Shown here one piece after another: positions 29,111 to 39,308 of a DNA stretch of 64,000 bases; within the stretch, counting starts at the first letter, position 1; each line of letters begins with the position of its first letter. Location: NCBI GenBank assembly GCA_963715045.1, contig CAVQRC010000002.1, positions 62,001 to 126,000 on the forward strand. Reading direction: 5' to 3'. The position numbers were made by a program, and so were the translations under genes. The notes below the pieces were generated by a model. That model made no database searches. It had not been told where the DNA came from and saw only the letters and a program-made list of their open reading frames with translations. The DNA is from CAVQRC01 sp963715045 (GTDB taxonomy: Bacteria > Planctomycetota > Planctomycetia > Pirellulales > Lacipirellulaceae).

Positions 29111-29236
29111 GACTCCGCCAGAGGTGTGGCCAGGAGGGAACGGTATGGCCGGGAGGGTGGTGGTTGACCCGTGATCGAATCTTACTCAAGGGGAGCTTCG
29201 AACGTCAAACTCAGTCGGCGGCCGACGATTCGATCG

Positions 29237-29303
29237 GGCACTGTGCGACTGGGCGGATACGGCACTGTGCGACTGTGCGGATGCGGACTCGCTCGCGATG
29301 CGA
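29237..29303. repeat. GCACTGTGCGACT short tandem repeat
   Basis: Seven-base-register units (GCACTGT, GCGACTG, GTGCGGA and variants) fill the gap before the stop of the esterase gene. Confidence 0.6.
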
Positions 29304-32036
29304 CTATCGGCCTGTGAGCTCAAATTCGAAGTAGTCGATGTCGGCGATGCTGCCTGACGCGCCGTTCGCGTCCATGACGGCCCGCATCGAATACACGCCC
29401 GGTTCGAGAGCAATGGTCACGGTTTCAATCATCTTGAGTTGTTGCCAGCTTCCCGTGTCGGGCACCTGAATGGGACCCGTCACGTCTCGGGCATCCAACT
29501 CGAGATGAAACGTCCCTCCCTTGCCGTTCGAGGCAACCGGTATGCGGATTGTGTAAGGGCCCGCCTTCGAGACGTGCACGGTATAGACCACCCACTCTCC
29601 CTCCCGTGTCCAGCCAATGCCATGGCCGTTCGAAGCGTCGTCGCGACGCTCGATGTCTACCTGCGTCGGCTCGCGATAATCGGCTCCCAGGTTCGCTTCG
29701 TCGACGTCCTGGTAGGCACGTCCCGGTTCTCCCAGATCGTAGTGCTCGGCCTCGATCCGGCCGGGAATCGAGTGGGGTTGGCCTGCAAACGGCGTGACCC
29801 CTGCCCGAGGACCGATCAGGGCATGCCACACGAGTCGATCCAGCGACTCCTCCGTCCAATGCAGCGCGTCGAGCACTTCCGGCCGCTTCAAATGCGGCTT
29901 GCGTGACTTCAGCGACCGACTCCGATTCGCCGCCTACCCACGTTGGATGCCCTGCGGACAACGCCAGCAGTCCCGGCAGGTCGTCGTACTTGACCGCGCC
30001 GGGCACGAACCGAGGGTCGCGAAATGACTTGAGGTCGACGAATCGAAAACCGCCGGTCTCAAACACCCGGCGATCGATCGCGTCTCCGCAGCGGACGGCC
30101 GCGGCGGCGGCCACGGCCGCGACGTCGCCCCCGGCGACGAGGTGCACCCGCGGACGGGGCTCGTGATCCCTGGCGAGTGCGACCACCGCGGCCACGTCCT
30201 GCACGCGCTGCACGAACATCGGATCGTTGTAGCCGTAGGTGTACGCCGCTGCCTGCCGCTCCGCGTTGGTCACGCGATTCTGTACCTCGGCCTCATGATC
30301 GCCCAGGTATTCGCCCTGCATGAACAGATCGATGCCGGCGATCGCGTAGCCCTGGCTGAGCAGCTTGCCGACCGTCGGAATCGGCACGCCCGCATCGCTG
30401 AACAGGGCTTGTTTGCCCTCGTCGGCGAGCCAGATCACCAGTTCGCCGTTGAACTCGGCCGTCTTCGGCCACAGCCAGACCACGGGGATCGTCTGACCGG
30501 CCCCGCGGTGGTCGACGAGGTCTCGCATCTCGATGAACGAGCCCCAGTCGTGCTTGCCGAGTTTCTGCGCGAGTCACCGAGCCCCCGGGGCGGTGGTCCG
30601 GGGCCCAGCAGCGTCTCCCAGGCTCCGCCCACGATCTCGCGATAGGTTTTTAGCGACTGGGTGTCGTGCGGCTGGAGTTCGGCGATTTGCTGTTGCGACT
30701 CTTCCGCCAGCCACCTGGTGAGCGCGACCTCATACTCCTCGCCACCGGCAGGCGCCGGATGCTGGTCGTTCCAGACGGCCTGTTCCTCACGCGTCAGGGG
30801 CGGGAAGTTTTCTTCGACAATCGGCGTCTCGAGACCCAGCTCGAGGTACCGGTTGAACCAGTCGTACATGATCGCCCGGGTCACGTAGTTGTAGTTGTGC
30901 GGAAATTGGAGCAATGATTTGCAAAACACGTTCTCTTCAGCCCCGAGCAGGGCGTAAACCTGTTTCAACTGCGGGTATCCGTCGGTCATCATGTCGCGGG
31001 TCCAGTCGTTGGCGGCGGTCATCGCCTGCGGCTTGGGGGCGAACACGGCGGCGAGTTCGACGTTGCCGGTTCCGATCCTCAGCAGCGTCGCGTTCTCGCA
31101 GACGCAGCCTCCCTGCATCGAGGTCGAGACCATCCCCTGCGGAAAGGCGACGTCCGGACGAGGATCGATGGCGCACAGCAGAATCGTCTGCGTGCCGCCG
31201 CCGCTCCCCCCGGTCACGGCCACCCGCTCCGGATCGACATCGGGCAGACTCAACAGGAAGTCGAGACTGCGGACCGAATTGTAGGTCTGCACACCGAGGA
31301 TGCTCTGGAGCCGGAGTTCTGCCTGAGTGGTGAAGAAACCCCACCGCTGTGGGCTTTCAAGATGGGCGCGTGGATCGCGGAAGCCGTGGGCTACCGCCAT
31401 CGGAATCTGTGTACTGTCGGCGTAGCCCAGCATGTCATACAGGAACACGACACATCCCATCCGGGCCAGCGTGGCACAGCGGGCAATCTTGGGGTAGCGT
31501 CCGGAGTCTTCGAACCGCTCGCGACCTTCCACGATGAGTTGACGGATCTTCTTCGGTCCGTGATCCTGCAGCCGCCCTCCGTGTCCATGCGGAGAAAGCA
31601 CGGCCGGGTGCGGCCCGTCCCCCTCGGGTCGAAACAACAGACCTGAGACGAAGTGGCCCGGCACACTCTCGAAATACACCTTCTCGACCGTGAACCCATC
31701 GCGGGCGACGCGGCCATGAATCACGGCATTCAGCGGCGTCGAACGCGTCATCGGCCACAGCCCGGTGGCGACGAGAATCCGTCGCTCAAGCGCCGCTGCC
31801 CGTTCCTGCCAGGCCTCCGCAGTCGAGGGAACGACAAAGGGAAAGTGTCCGTTGAGATCCTTCAATTCGCCGAGCCGCGTATCGGCCGGTCGTGTTCCGG
31901 CCGGCAACACATTGATATCGGCGGCGGCGGCCGTGGACGCGACCGCGGTGATTGCAATCAGCGTATAGCCACGGATTGCAATGAAATAACCGCCAAGGGT
32001 GGGGCCAGATTGGGTCTTCGAACGGAAATGGCACAT
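29304..32036 (-). CDS. exported alpha/beta-hydrolase (acetyl-xylan-esterase-like) with C-terminal CBM6, two frameshifts
   Basis: About 910 codons. From the ATG at 32036 there is a signal peptide (LIAITAVASTAAAA), then an esterase domain with HPAVLSPHGHGGR, CVVFLYDMLGYADS and the nucleophile elbow VAVTGGSGGGTQT (Ser). The frame shifts near 30540 into a second hydrolase-like segment (IPVVWLWPKTAEFNGELVIW, YAIAGIDLFMQGEYLGDHEA), and near 29880 (one extra T) into a CBM6 module: IPGRIEAEHYDLGEPGRAYQ, GHGIGWTREGEWVVYTVHV, DIDYFEFELTG. This suggests deacetylation of a plant- or algal-type polysaccharide bound by the CBM6. The substrate is inferred from families only. Confidence 0.78.
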
Positions 32037-32213
32037 CTGCAGGTTCCCACAACGTTGATCGGACGAATCGAGTTCCTCGAAACGGCTACATGATACCTGA
32101 CGTCCCCAGCGGGAGCCGTCGTACCTGGGCAAACCGGCGGCGATCTGGTTGAATGGCGGCCCGTGACACCCTGGCCGTTCCACTCGGCCTGACTGCCCCG
32201 CCGAGAACTGCCA

Positions 32214-33545
32214 ATGCGATTAATCGTCGACGCCCATCTCGACCTCGCCTGGAACGCCGTCTCGTTCGGTCGCGACCAGACCGAAACCATCGAGGTGATC
32301 AATGCCCGCGAACGGGGACTGACCGATTCACTCGCGAGAGAGACCGCCTGCGTAAGCCTGCCGGAATTGCGATGCGGCGGAATTGCCGCCTGCCTGGCGA
32401 CGGTGTTGTGCCGGGCGAAGCGCGACGTTTGTCCGACCCAGGGGCAACCGCGAATCGACCTCGACTATGCCACCCAGGACGTAGCCTATGCGATGGCCCA
32501 GGGACAACTGGCCTACTATCGCTGCCTGGAAGCACGCGGAGAGATGCGGGCGATTCGCACGGCCGCCGAACTTGACGAGCACATTGCCCAATGGCAGTCC
32601 GCGGCCGAGGACGCGATTCTTCCGGTCGGCTATATCCTCGCGATGGAGGGGGCCGATCCGATCGTGACCCCGCAGCAGGCCGAGGCCTGGTACGAGGACG
32701 GCCTTCGCAGCCTGATTCTCGCGCATTACGGTGTCGGTCACTATGCCGACGGGACCGGCGCAACGCGTGGACTGACGAGCAAGGGCCGCGAACTGCTCGC
32801 GGAGATGGAACGGTTGGGGATCATTCTCGATCTGACGCACTCGACCGATCAAAGCTTCGCCGAGGCACTCGCCAACTTCACCGGGCCGGTCATGGCGAGT
32901 CACACGAACTGCCGATCGCTGGTCCCCGGAGACCGTCAGTTCAGCGACGCGCAGATCCAGCAGTTGATCGACCGCGATGCCGTCATGGGGGTCGCCCTCG
33001 ATGCCTGGATGTTGAGACCGGGATGGGTCCGCGGTGAATCGAAACCGGAGGGAATGACGCTGGAGACGCTGATCGACCACATCGATCATTACTGCCAATT
33101 GGCCGGTAACGCCCGTCACGTCGCGATCGGTAGCGATCTGGACGGTGGCTTCGGAGGGGAACAACGCCCGGTCGATGTGCAGTCGATCTCCGAACTGCAG
33201 AAACTGGGACCACTTCTCGAGCGTCGCGGCTACTCACCGGAGGACGTCGAAAACATCTTCTCCGAAAACTGGCTGCGATTCTTCCGCAAGAATCTTGCCG
33301 GCGGCGTGAATCACGGCGGATCGCTTGCGGCCACGGCCGCACCCTCCGCCATTGCCGAATGTGAAAGGAAGCCATGCGAAAAAGTAAAGTGCTCGCCAAC
33401 GCCGCGGCGGGAAATGCCTCGTGGGGAATGGCCCTGCATTTCACCGACCCGTCGCTGTATGAACTCGCAAGTCTGTCCGGCGTGGACTGTATCTGGATGG
33501 ATCTCGAGCATCACGGATACTCGGTCGAGACGGCCAGCCAACTGA
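32214..33545 (+). CDS. membrane dipeptidase-like protein (peptidase M19)
   Basis: Renal-dipeptidase-type metallo-amidohydrolase. It opens with the metal motif VDAHLDLAWNAV, then the carbamylated/bridging-Glu region ILAMEGADPIV, LTSKGRELLAEMERLGIILD, LTHSTDQSFAEAL and MASHTNCRSL, and ends with HVAIGSDLDGGFGGE and FSENWLRFFRK. Hydrolyses dipeptides, often with D-residues. The family sequence ends about residue 380; the last 60 codons overlap the next gene by 172 bp and are not family-like. A single-base change near 33361 would expose a TGA just before the next start, so the annotated 3' end is probably too long. Confidence 0.88.
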   Translation: MRLIVDAHLDLAWNAVSFGRDQTETIEVINARERGLTDSLARETACVSLPELRCGGIAACLATVLCRAKRDVCPTQGQPRIDLDYATQDVAYAMAQGQLAYYRCLEARGEMRAIRTAAELDEHIAQWQSAAEDAILPVGYILAMEGADPIVTPQQAEAWYEDGLRSLILAHYGVGHYADGTGATRGLTSKGRELLAEMERLGIILDLTHSTDQSFAEALANFTGPVMASHTNCRSLVPGDRQFSDAQIQQLIDRDAVMGVALDAWMLRPGWVRGESKPEGMTLETLIDHIDHYCQLAGNARHVAIGSDLDGGFGGEQRPVDVQSISELQKLGPLLERRGYSPEDVENIFSENWLRFFRKNLAGGVNHGGSLAATAAPSAIAECERKPCEKVKCSPTPRREMPRGEWPCISPTRRCMNSQVCPAWTVSGWISSITDTRSRRPAN

Positions 33546-34193
33546 TGCGTGCCGCCCGCGTCGGCTGGGTCGATATCGTCGCTCGGCCCGGCAAAGGCGA
33601 GTTCATGCGGATGTCGCGACTGTCTGGAGATGGGGGCCCACGGGATCATGTATCCTCGCTGCGATGGGCCTGAAGAAGCGGCCGAGGCGGTACGGTGGGC
33701 CAAGTTCGCACCACTCGGGCAACGCGGCTTTGACGGCGCGAATCCGGACAATCCGTACTGCGGAACTCCGATGCAGGAGTATTTGAAACGCGCCAACCAG
33801 GAGACGTACCTGATCGTCCAGGTCGAAGATCAGCAAGGTGTGAATCGGGCCGAGAGCATTCTGAACGTCGAAGGCGTGAGTTTTCTGATGCTCGGGCCGG
33901 GGGACTTCTCGATTCTCTCTGGTTTCCCGGGCGACATCGATCATCCAAAGGTCCAGGCAGCCATCGACACGGTGGCAGCGGCGGCGGGGAACACGGGCAA
34001 GCATTGGGCGGCCACGGCCGGTTCCGCGGAGCGGGCGGCAGCACTGGTGCAGGCCGGTTGCGATCTCGTGTTTCACCAGGCAGACATCCTGCTGATCCGC
34101 GACGGGTTCGAAGCCACGCGGTCGCGTCTTACCGAGGCCGGCCTCGCGCTGCGGCCACCGCTTTCGGGCGCGGATCGTGGGGCACGCGAGTGA
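33374..34193 (+). CDS. HpcH/HpaI aldolase/citrate lyase-family protein, one frameshift
   Basis: About 272 codons of a class II pyruvate/phosphoenolpyruvate aldolase TIM barrel, like 2-keto-3-deoxy-L-rhamnonate or 4-hydroxy-2-oxoheptanedioate aldolase. The first frame has WGMALHFTDPSLYELASLSG and CIWMDLEHHGYSVETASQLM. One extra T near 33623 breaks it before LEMGAHGIMYPRCDGPEEA, after which VQVEDQQGVNRAESILNVEG and LMLGPGDFSILSGFPG carry the metal-binding Glu/Asp. Its stop overlaps the next start (TGATG), indicating an operon with the oxidoreductase gene. It likely cleaves or dehydrates a keto-deoxy sugar acid; lyase versus aldolase activity is undecided. Confidence 0.82.
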
Positions 34194-35197
34194 TGGCGTC
34201 TCTACACCGAGTTCTCGTGGTGGGCGTCGGTTCGATCGGCGAGCGGCACCTGCGTTGTTTTCAAAACAGCGGGCGTTGTTCGCTGGCGATCTGCGAACCG
34301 CACGCAGCTCTGCGGCAGGATGTGGCCGGGCGGTATGGGGTCGCCGCTGACGCTGCGTTTGCCGATGTCGAGACGGCCCTCGCGACCGCCGAGTTCGACG
34401 CCGCGGTGGTGGCGACTCCGGCACCCCTGCACATTCCGCTCAGCACGCAACTGGCTCAAGCAGGCAAGCATCTGTTGATCGAGAAACCGTTGAGCACGTC
34501 GATCGACGGCGTCGCCGAACTGGAACAACTGATCACGTCGAAGTCACTGAAGGCAGCCGTCGGATACACGCATCGTGCCCACCCTGCCAACGCGGCCGTC
34601 AAGGCGGCGATCGATGCAGGTCGCTTCGGCAGTCCTCGCGAGTTGACGCTTGTCACGGGACAGAATTTCCCCCACTATCGGCCCGCTTATCGAGACATTT
34701 ACTACGCCGATCGGGCGGCGGGCGGCGGAGCGATCCAGGATGCGCTCACCCACATGCTGAACCTGGGCGAGTGGTTGCTGGGGCCAATCGAACGTCTCGT
34801 GTGCGATGCCGAGCACATGGCTCTCGAGGGCGTAGACGTCGAAGATACCGTGCACTTACTGGCCCGCCACGGTTCGACGATGGCCAGCTACGCACTCAAT
34901 CAGTATCAATTCCCGAATGAGTGTGCGTGCACGATCGTCTGCGAGTCGGCGACCGTTCGTATCGATTACTCGCGAAAGCGTTGGTCCTACGTCGAGCAGA
35001 TCGAAGGCCCCTGGATCCATCACGAAGTCGACCTCGCCGATCGCGACGCGCTCTATGAGCGTCAGGCTCACGCGTTTCTCGACGCCGTCGAAGGCAACCT
35101 GCCGCCGCTCTGCTCGCTCGCCGAAGGCTGGCAGACGCTGCGGGTGAATCTGGCCGCCCTGAAATCGCTGTGTGAACGCGGCTGGGTGACGTTGTAG
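34193..35197 (+). CDS. Gfo/Idh/MocA-family oxidoreductase
   Basis: 334 residues, intact. Rossmann loop VLVVGVGSIGERHLRCF, signature FDAAVVATPAPLHIPLSTQL and KHLLIEKPLSTSIDGVAEL, then YADRAAGGGAIQDALTHMLN with the conserved Asp/His of the substrate site. It starts inside the TGATG overlap with the aldolase gene. Cytosolic, NAD(P)-dependent; together with the aldolase gene it suggests oxidation then cleavage of a sugar acid (inference). Confidence 0.93.
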   Translation: MASLHRVLVVGVGSIGERHLRCFQNSGRCSLAICEPHAALRQDVAGRYGVAADAAFADVETALATAEFDAAVVATPAPLHIPLSTQLAQAGKHLLIEKPLSTSIDGVAELEQLITSKSLKAAVGYTHRAHPANAAVKAAIDAGRFGSPRELTLVTGQNFPHYRPAYRDIYYADRAAGGGAIQDALTHMLNLGEWLLGPIERLVCDAEHMALEGVDVEDTVHLLARHGSTMASYALNQYQFPNECACTIVCESATVRIDYSRKRWSYVEQIEGPWIHHEVDLADRDALYERQAHAFLDAVEGNLPPLCSLAEGWQTLRVNLAALKSLCERGWVTL

Positions 35198-35354
35198 TCG
35201 GGGATCTCAGCGACCCGCTCGGTCTGTGGCTCGCCACGATGTAGCCGGGGCACTCCGTGAAACGGTCTGGTCACGGCCGCGGCATCCCCAGATACCAAGG
35301 ACTATTCACGGAATGCCCGCGTGACGGCCGGCGTGGATTGCCAAAAACTTCGTA

Positions 35355-36653
35355 ATGGATAAAGCTGTGCAGATGCACGATCGACGCCACTTTCTCCAGA
35401 GTGCCGCCAGGGCGGCGGCCGCCACGTCCGCATTTCCCTGGTGGCTGGCCGGGGCACCGCTCGCGGCGAGCGAACCGAAATCGGCGAACGACCGACCCGG
35501 AGTCGGTTGCATTGGTACGGGCTGGCGATGGGGACAGCTCATCGGCGAGATCGTCCGCTTTGGAGATGTCGTGGCGGTCTGCGATGTGGATGCCGAACAC
35601 GCGGCGGCTGCCAGGGAACGGGTGGGGGCAGCAGCGGTTGTCGCGGGCGACTATCGCGACGTGCTGGGCCGCGACGACGTCGACGTGGTGTTCATTGCGA
35701 CGCCCGACCACTGGCACACCAAGATCGCCGTGGAAGCCCTGCGTGCGGGCAAAGATGTGTATTGCGAGAAGCCGCTCACGCTCACGATCGACGAGGGCAA
35801 GGTGCTGTGCCGGGTCGTGAAGGAAACGGGCCGTGTGTTTCAAGTCGGGACGCAACAGCGAAGTGAGTTCGGCGGCTGTTTTCTCACGGCCGTTGCGCTG
35901 GCCCAAGCCGGTCGCCTGGGCAAGATCCGCAACGTCACCGTGGGGGTTGGCGGTGGCCCGGAAGGCGGACCCTTCGAGACGATGGATCCGCCACCTCATC
36001 TCGACTGGAATATGTGGCTCGGCCAGGCCCCGAAGGTGCCTTACACTCCCGAGCGGTGCCACCTCAAATTCCGCGGCTGGTATGAGTATGCAGGCGGGTT
36101 GACGGATATGGGTGCCCATCACATCGATATCGCGACGTGGGCGATCGGCATGCTCGACTCCGGGCCGGTGTCGATCCGCAGCACTGCCACGCTGCCAAAC
36201 ATCGAGAATGGCTACAACACGGCGACCGCGTTCGATGTCCATGCGACCTATCCCAACGGCGTCGAGTTGCGGCTCACACAGACCCGCGGCGGCGTCCTGC
36301 TGGAGGGAGACGAGGGTCGTATTTTCGTCGGCCGGGGCGTTCTCGATGGCAAGCCAGTAAAAGATCTCCGCGATCATCCCTTGCCGGAAGATTCCCATCT
36401 GAAGCTCTGCAAGGGCAAGCCACCGGGCAGTCACGTGGCCAACTTTTTCGCGTGTGTACGTGACCGCAGCGAGCCGATTTCGGATGTCTATTCGCATCAT
36501 CGCATCCTGACGACCTGCCACCTGGCCAACATCTCGATTCGCCTGGGTCGCGATCTCGAGTGGGATCCGGTCGCCGAGCAGATCGTTGGCGACGACGAGG
36601 CGAACGGATGGCAGAAGCGGCATCAGCGAGAAGGCTTCGAGGTCGAGGTCTAG
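35355..36653 (+). CDS. TAT-exported Gfo/Idh/MocA-family oxidoreductase
   Basis: 432 residues. Twin-arginine leader DRRHFLQSAARAAAATSAFP (a start six codons later, at 35373, is equally good), Rossmann loop VGCIGTGWRWGQLIGEI, TPDHWHTKIAVEAL, DVYCEKPLTLTIDEGK, GTQQRSEFGG and GGLTDMGAHHIDIATWAIG. The planctomycete exported subfamily uses this layout, with NAD(P) thought to be loaded before export. Substrate unknown. It is followed 140 bp later by a close relative on the same strand. Confidence 0.92.
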   Translation: MDKAVQMHDRRHFLQSAARAAAATSAFPWWLAGAPLAASEPKSANDRPGVGCIGTGWRWGQLIGEIVRFGDVVAVCDVDAEHAAAARERVGAAAVVAGDYRDVLGRDDVDVVFIATPDHWHTKIAVEALRAGKDVYCEKPLTLTIDEGKVLCRVVKETGRVFQVGTQQRSEFGGCFLTAVALAQAGRLGKIRNVTVGVGGGPEGGPFETMDPPPHLDWNMWLGQAPKVPYTPERCHLKFRGWYEYAGGLTDMGAHHIDIATWAIGMLDSGPVSIRSTATLPNIENGYNTATAFDVHATYPNGVELRLTQTRGGVLLEGDEGRIFVGRGVLDGKPVKDLRDHPLPEDSHLKLCKGKPPGSHVANFFACVRDRSEPISDVYSHHRILTTCHLANISIRLGRDLEWDPVAEQIVGDDEANGWQKRHQREGFEVEV

Positions 36654-36793
36654 AGCGTGTTTCAGAGCCCTGTAGCAGAACAATCCCGACCCATCCGCGA
36701 CAACGATCGCGTCAATCGACTAAACTAGGGCGTCGCGAGGGCTCGGCCGAGACGACGCCCGCGTCGAATCCTTCAATCACAGGAGTCTCCTCC

Positions 36794-38119
36794 ATGGCGG
36801 ATCGAAAGCGAGTGAACCGACGATCTTTTCTCACGAAATCGGCTGCGGCCTCGGCAGTCGGTTTGAGCGTCCCCTACTTCGTGCCGGCGTCGGTATTGGG
36901 AGGAGAAGGTAAGACACCCCCGAGTGATCGGATCGCCATGGGTGCGATCGGTACCGGCGGGATGGGTACCCACGACATGAAAGCGATGATGGGTTTCCCC
37001 GACGTGCAGATACGCGCCGTTTGCGATGTCGACACCGAACATCGCGATCAGGCTCAGCAGGTCGTGAACGCCAAATACGACAACCGCGACTGCCAGGCAT
37101 ACGGTGACTTTCGCGAATTGCTCGCCCGCGACGACATCGACGCCGTGACGGTGACTACTCCCGATCACTGGCACGCGATCATCTCGATCGCCGCGGCCGA
37201 TGCCGGCAAGCACATCTATTGCGAGAAGCCACTGACCAATTCGGTCGGCGAAGGACGGGCACTCTGTCAGGCCGTCGAACGCAATGGCATCGTTCTGCAA
37301 TGTGGAAGCCACGAGCGGAGTTCCGACGGGGGCCGCTTCGCGTGCGAGCTGGTGCGGAGCGGGCGGATCGGAAAACTGCAGACGATCCGGATCAATCTTC
37401 CCCAGGACGACTCGCACCACCGCCAGGTGCTGGCCAAGGCCCGCCAGAATTACCAGCCCGAGCCGCAACCGGCGCCCGAAGGTTTCGATTTCGACATGTG
37501 GCTCGGCCACACGCCGAAGGTCGCCTACGCGCCAGATCGCACCCACTTCTGGTGGCGCTTTGTCCTCGCCCACGGCGGGGGCGAAATGACCGACCGGGGA
37601 GCTCACGTGATCGACATCGGACAACTCGGTGCCGACAAGGACGCCATCGGCCCGATCGAATTCGAGGCTCAGGGCTGGCAGGGTGAAGGCCTCTACGACG
37701 TGTTCTGGGATTACAACTTCACGAACACCTATGCCGACGGCCTGAAGATCATCGGTTCGACTGACGAGCCGCGTGGGCTGAAATTCGAGGGGACCGACGG
37801 GTGGATCCTCGTCAAGATCCACGGTTGCGACCTCGAGGCCTCGGATCCCGAGATCCTGGCCACCAAGCCGGGAGAGCTTGCCGTTCAACTGGGCCGCAGT
37901 CCCGGGCATCAGCGAAACTTCATCGACTGCGTGCAGGGTAACGCCCAGTTGATGGCGCCCGCCGAAGCGGCCCACCGCACGGCTTCGCTTTGCCACCTCA
38001 ACAACATCGCGATGAAGCTCGGCCGCGGATTTCGCTGGGATCCGGTCGCGGAGCGTTCCGACGACGATGACGTCAACGCATTACTGATGCCCGTGATGCG
38101 GGCCCCGTGGAAGGTGTAG
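36794..38119 (+). CDS. TAT-exported Gfo/Idh/MocA-family oxidoreductase
   Basis: 441 residues, intact. Leader NRRSFLTKSAAASAVGLSVP with two arginines, then MGAIGTGGMGTHDMKAM, TPDHWHAIISIAAADAGKHI, YCEKPLTNSVGEGRAL, GSHERSSDGG, GGGEMTDRGAHVIDIGQL and a C-terminal RNFIDCVQG. An AGGAG box at 36781 lies 8 bases before the ATG and fixes the start. Same subfamily as the preceding gene but clearly diverged, so an old duplication or separate substrates. Convergent with the next gene. Confidence 0.93.
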   Translation: MADRKRVNRRSFLTKSAAASAVGLSVPYFVPASVLGGEGKTPPSDRIAMGAIGTGGMGTHDMKAMMGFPDVQIRAVCDVDTEHRDQAQQVVNAKYDNRDCQAYGDFRELLARDDIDAVTVTTPDHWHAIISIAAADAGKHIYCEKPLTNSVGEGRALCQAVERNGIVLQCGSHERSSDGGRFACELVRSGRIGKLQTIRINLPQDDSHHRQVLAKARQNYQPEPQPAPEGFDFDMWLGHTPKVAYAPDRTHFWWRFVLAHGGGEMTDRGAHVIDIGQLGADKDAIGPIEFEAQGWQGEGLYDVFWDYNFTNTYADGLKIIGSTDEPRGLKFEGTDGWILVKIHGCDLEASDPEILATKPGELAVQLGRSPGHQRNFIDCVQGNAQLMAPAEAAHRTASLCHLNNIAMKLGRGFRWDPVAERSDDDDVNALLMPVMRAPWKV

Positions 38120-38219
38120 CACGCCAAATGGTCGAATAACACTGCTTCGTCATGAGGGCAGTGACATTCTCTAGTCGTACGTTACTAGAACTCCGTCATT
38201 GCTGCGACCAGGCCGGTGG

Positions 38220-39308
38220 TCATAGCGATCTCCGGCCGTCGATCGCCCACACCTGCTCCACGCGACCCTGGCGATGGACGAAGTAGCAGGGATGCAGATT
38301 AGAAGTCGTGCAGGCATGGCTTGAAACGACTTCGACCGTATCCCCTACCTTCCAGTCGGGCGGGTTGTGAACAATACAGTGTTCCTCCGAGGCAAACATT
38401 GGAATGGTGGCACCGGGCGCATCCTTGATCTTCGGCGGACCGAATTCGGCTCCGACGGACTTCACGCCGGCGTCGAGAATCGCCTTGGATGGCCGGCAAC
38501 TGAGCACCGTCGCGAGCACACTCTGGGCGAGTTCGAATTCGGGGATCATCTCCCGGTACCGCCAGTCCATCGTGGCATAGGTGCCGGCCTGAACTTCCGT
38601 CACGCCCGGCATTGCCCCGGTGATCGTGCACGTTGCGGAGGAGCAACCGCTGATCGTCGGTGCCGGAATTCCGTCACGCTCGATCAAGCAACGGGTGTCG
38701 ATGGCCAGTTGCATGGCAGCCTCGGCATGGTGCTTCCTCTCCTCGGGGTGATTGAGGTACACCGAGTGCCCTTCGTAGGCCTGCAAGCCGCGAAACTCGA
38801 TTCCGGGAAGTTCGGCAAGGCGGTGGGCCAGTTCCACGGCGGGCGGGCCGGGGGGTACGCCGCAGCGGCCCATGCCGATGTCGACTTCCAGCAGCACGCC
38901 GACGGTGACGTGGCGTTCGGCCATGACCTCGGCGAGCCTGCTGGCCTGGTCGAAATCGTCGACCGCGACGGTCATCCGACAATGCCCGGCAAGCTCTGCG
39001 AGCCGTCGCAGCTTGCCGTCGCCAACGACCTGATTGGCGATCAGGATGTCTTCGCAACCGGCCGCGGCCAGGGCTTGAGCCTCGAACAGGCTGGCGCAGG
39101 TCATGCCGACGGCCGCGCCGGCTGCCAGTTGCCTGCGGGCGAGCGTCGTGCACTTGTGGTTCTTGAAATGCGGCCGGAGTTGCGCCGACCGGTCTGCAAA
39201 AAAGGCGGCCATCCGCCCGAGGTTCGCGTCGCAGGCGTCCAGGTCGAGCAAAAGCGCCGGAGTATCAAGTTCGCGAATCGAGCAGCCTATTTGCGGATCG
39301 TCTGCCAT
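38220..39308 (-). CDS. D-threonine aldolase/D-serine dehydratase-like PLP enzyme (alanine-racemase fold)
   Basis: About 362 residues from the ATG ending at 39308. LDTPALLLDLDACDANLGRM and LRPHFKNHKCTTLARRQLAA give the N-terminal PLP barrel with its Schiff-base Lys region (HFKNHKC); LLEVDIGMGRCGVPPG and LQAYEGHSVYLNH follow. The C-terminal metal-binding His-X-Cys pair of the DSD1/DTA group is visible in SEEHCIVHNP and VVSSHACTTSNLHPCYFVH. Family reactions are D-3-hydroxyamino-acid cleavage or dehydration. The longer upstream frame lacks conserved sequence, so the shorter start is preferred. Confidence 0.9.
   Translation of the reverse strand: MADDPQIGCSIRELDTPALLLDLDACDANLGRMAAFFADRSAQLRPHFKNHKCTTLARRQLAAGAAVGMTCASLFEAQALAAAGCEDILIANQVVGDGKLRRLAELAGHCRMTVAVDDFDQASRLAEVMAERHVTVGVLLEVDIGMGRCGVPPGPPAVELAHRLAELPGIEFRGLQAYEGHSVYLNHPEERKHHAEAAMQLAIDTRCLIERDGIPAPTISGCSSATCTITGAMPGVTEVQAGTYATMDWRYREMIPEFELAQSVLATVLSCRPSKAILDAGVKSVGAEFGPPKIKDAPGATIPMFASEEHCIVHNPPDWKVGDTVEVVSSHACTTSNLHPCYFVHRQGRVEQVWAIDGRRSL

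Noticed and set aside
38120..38219. CTAGT...ACTAG palindrome between convergent genes as terminator
   Set aside because: Arms of only 5 bp, no T run; too weak to call.
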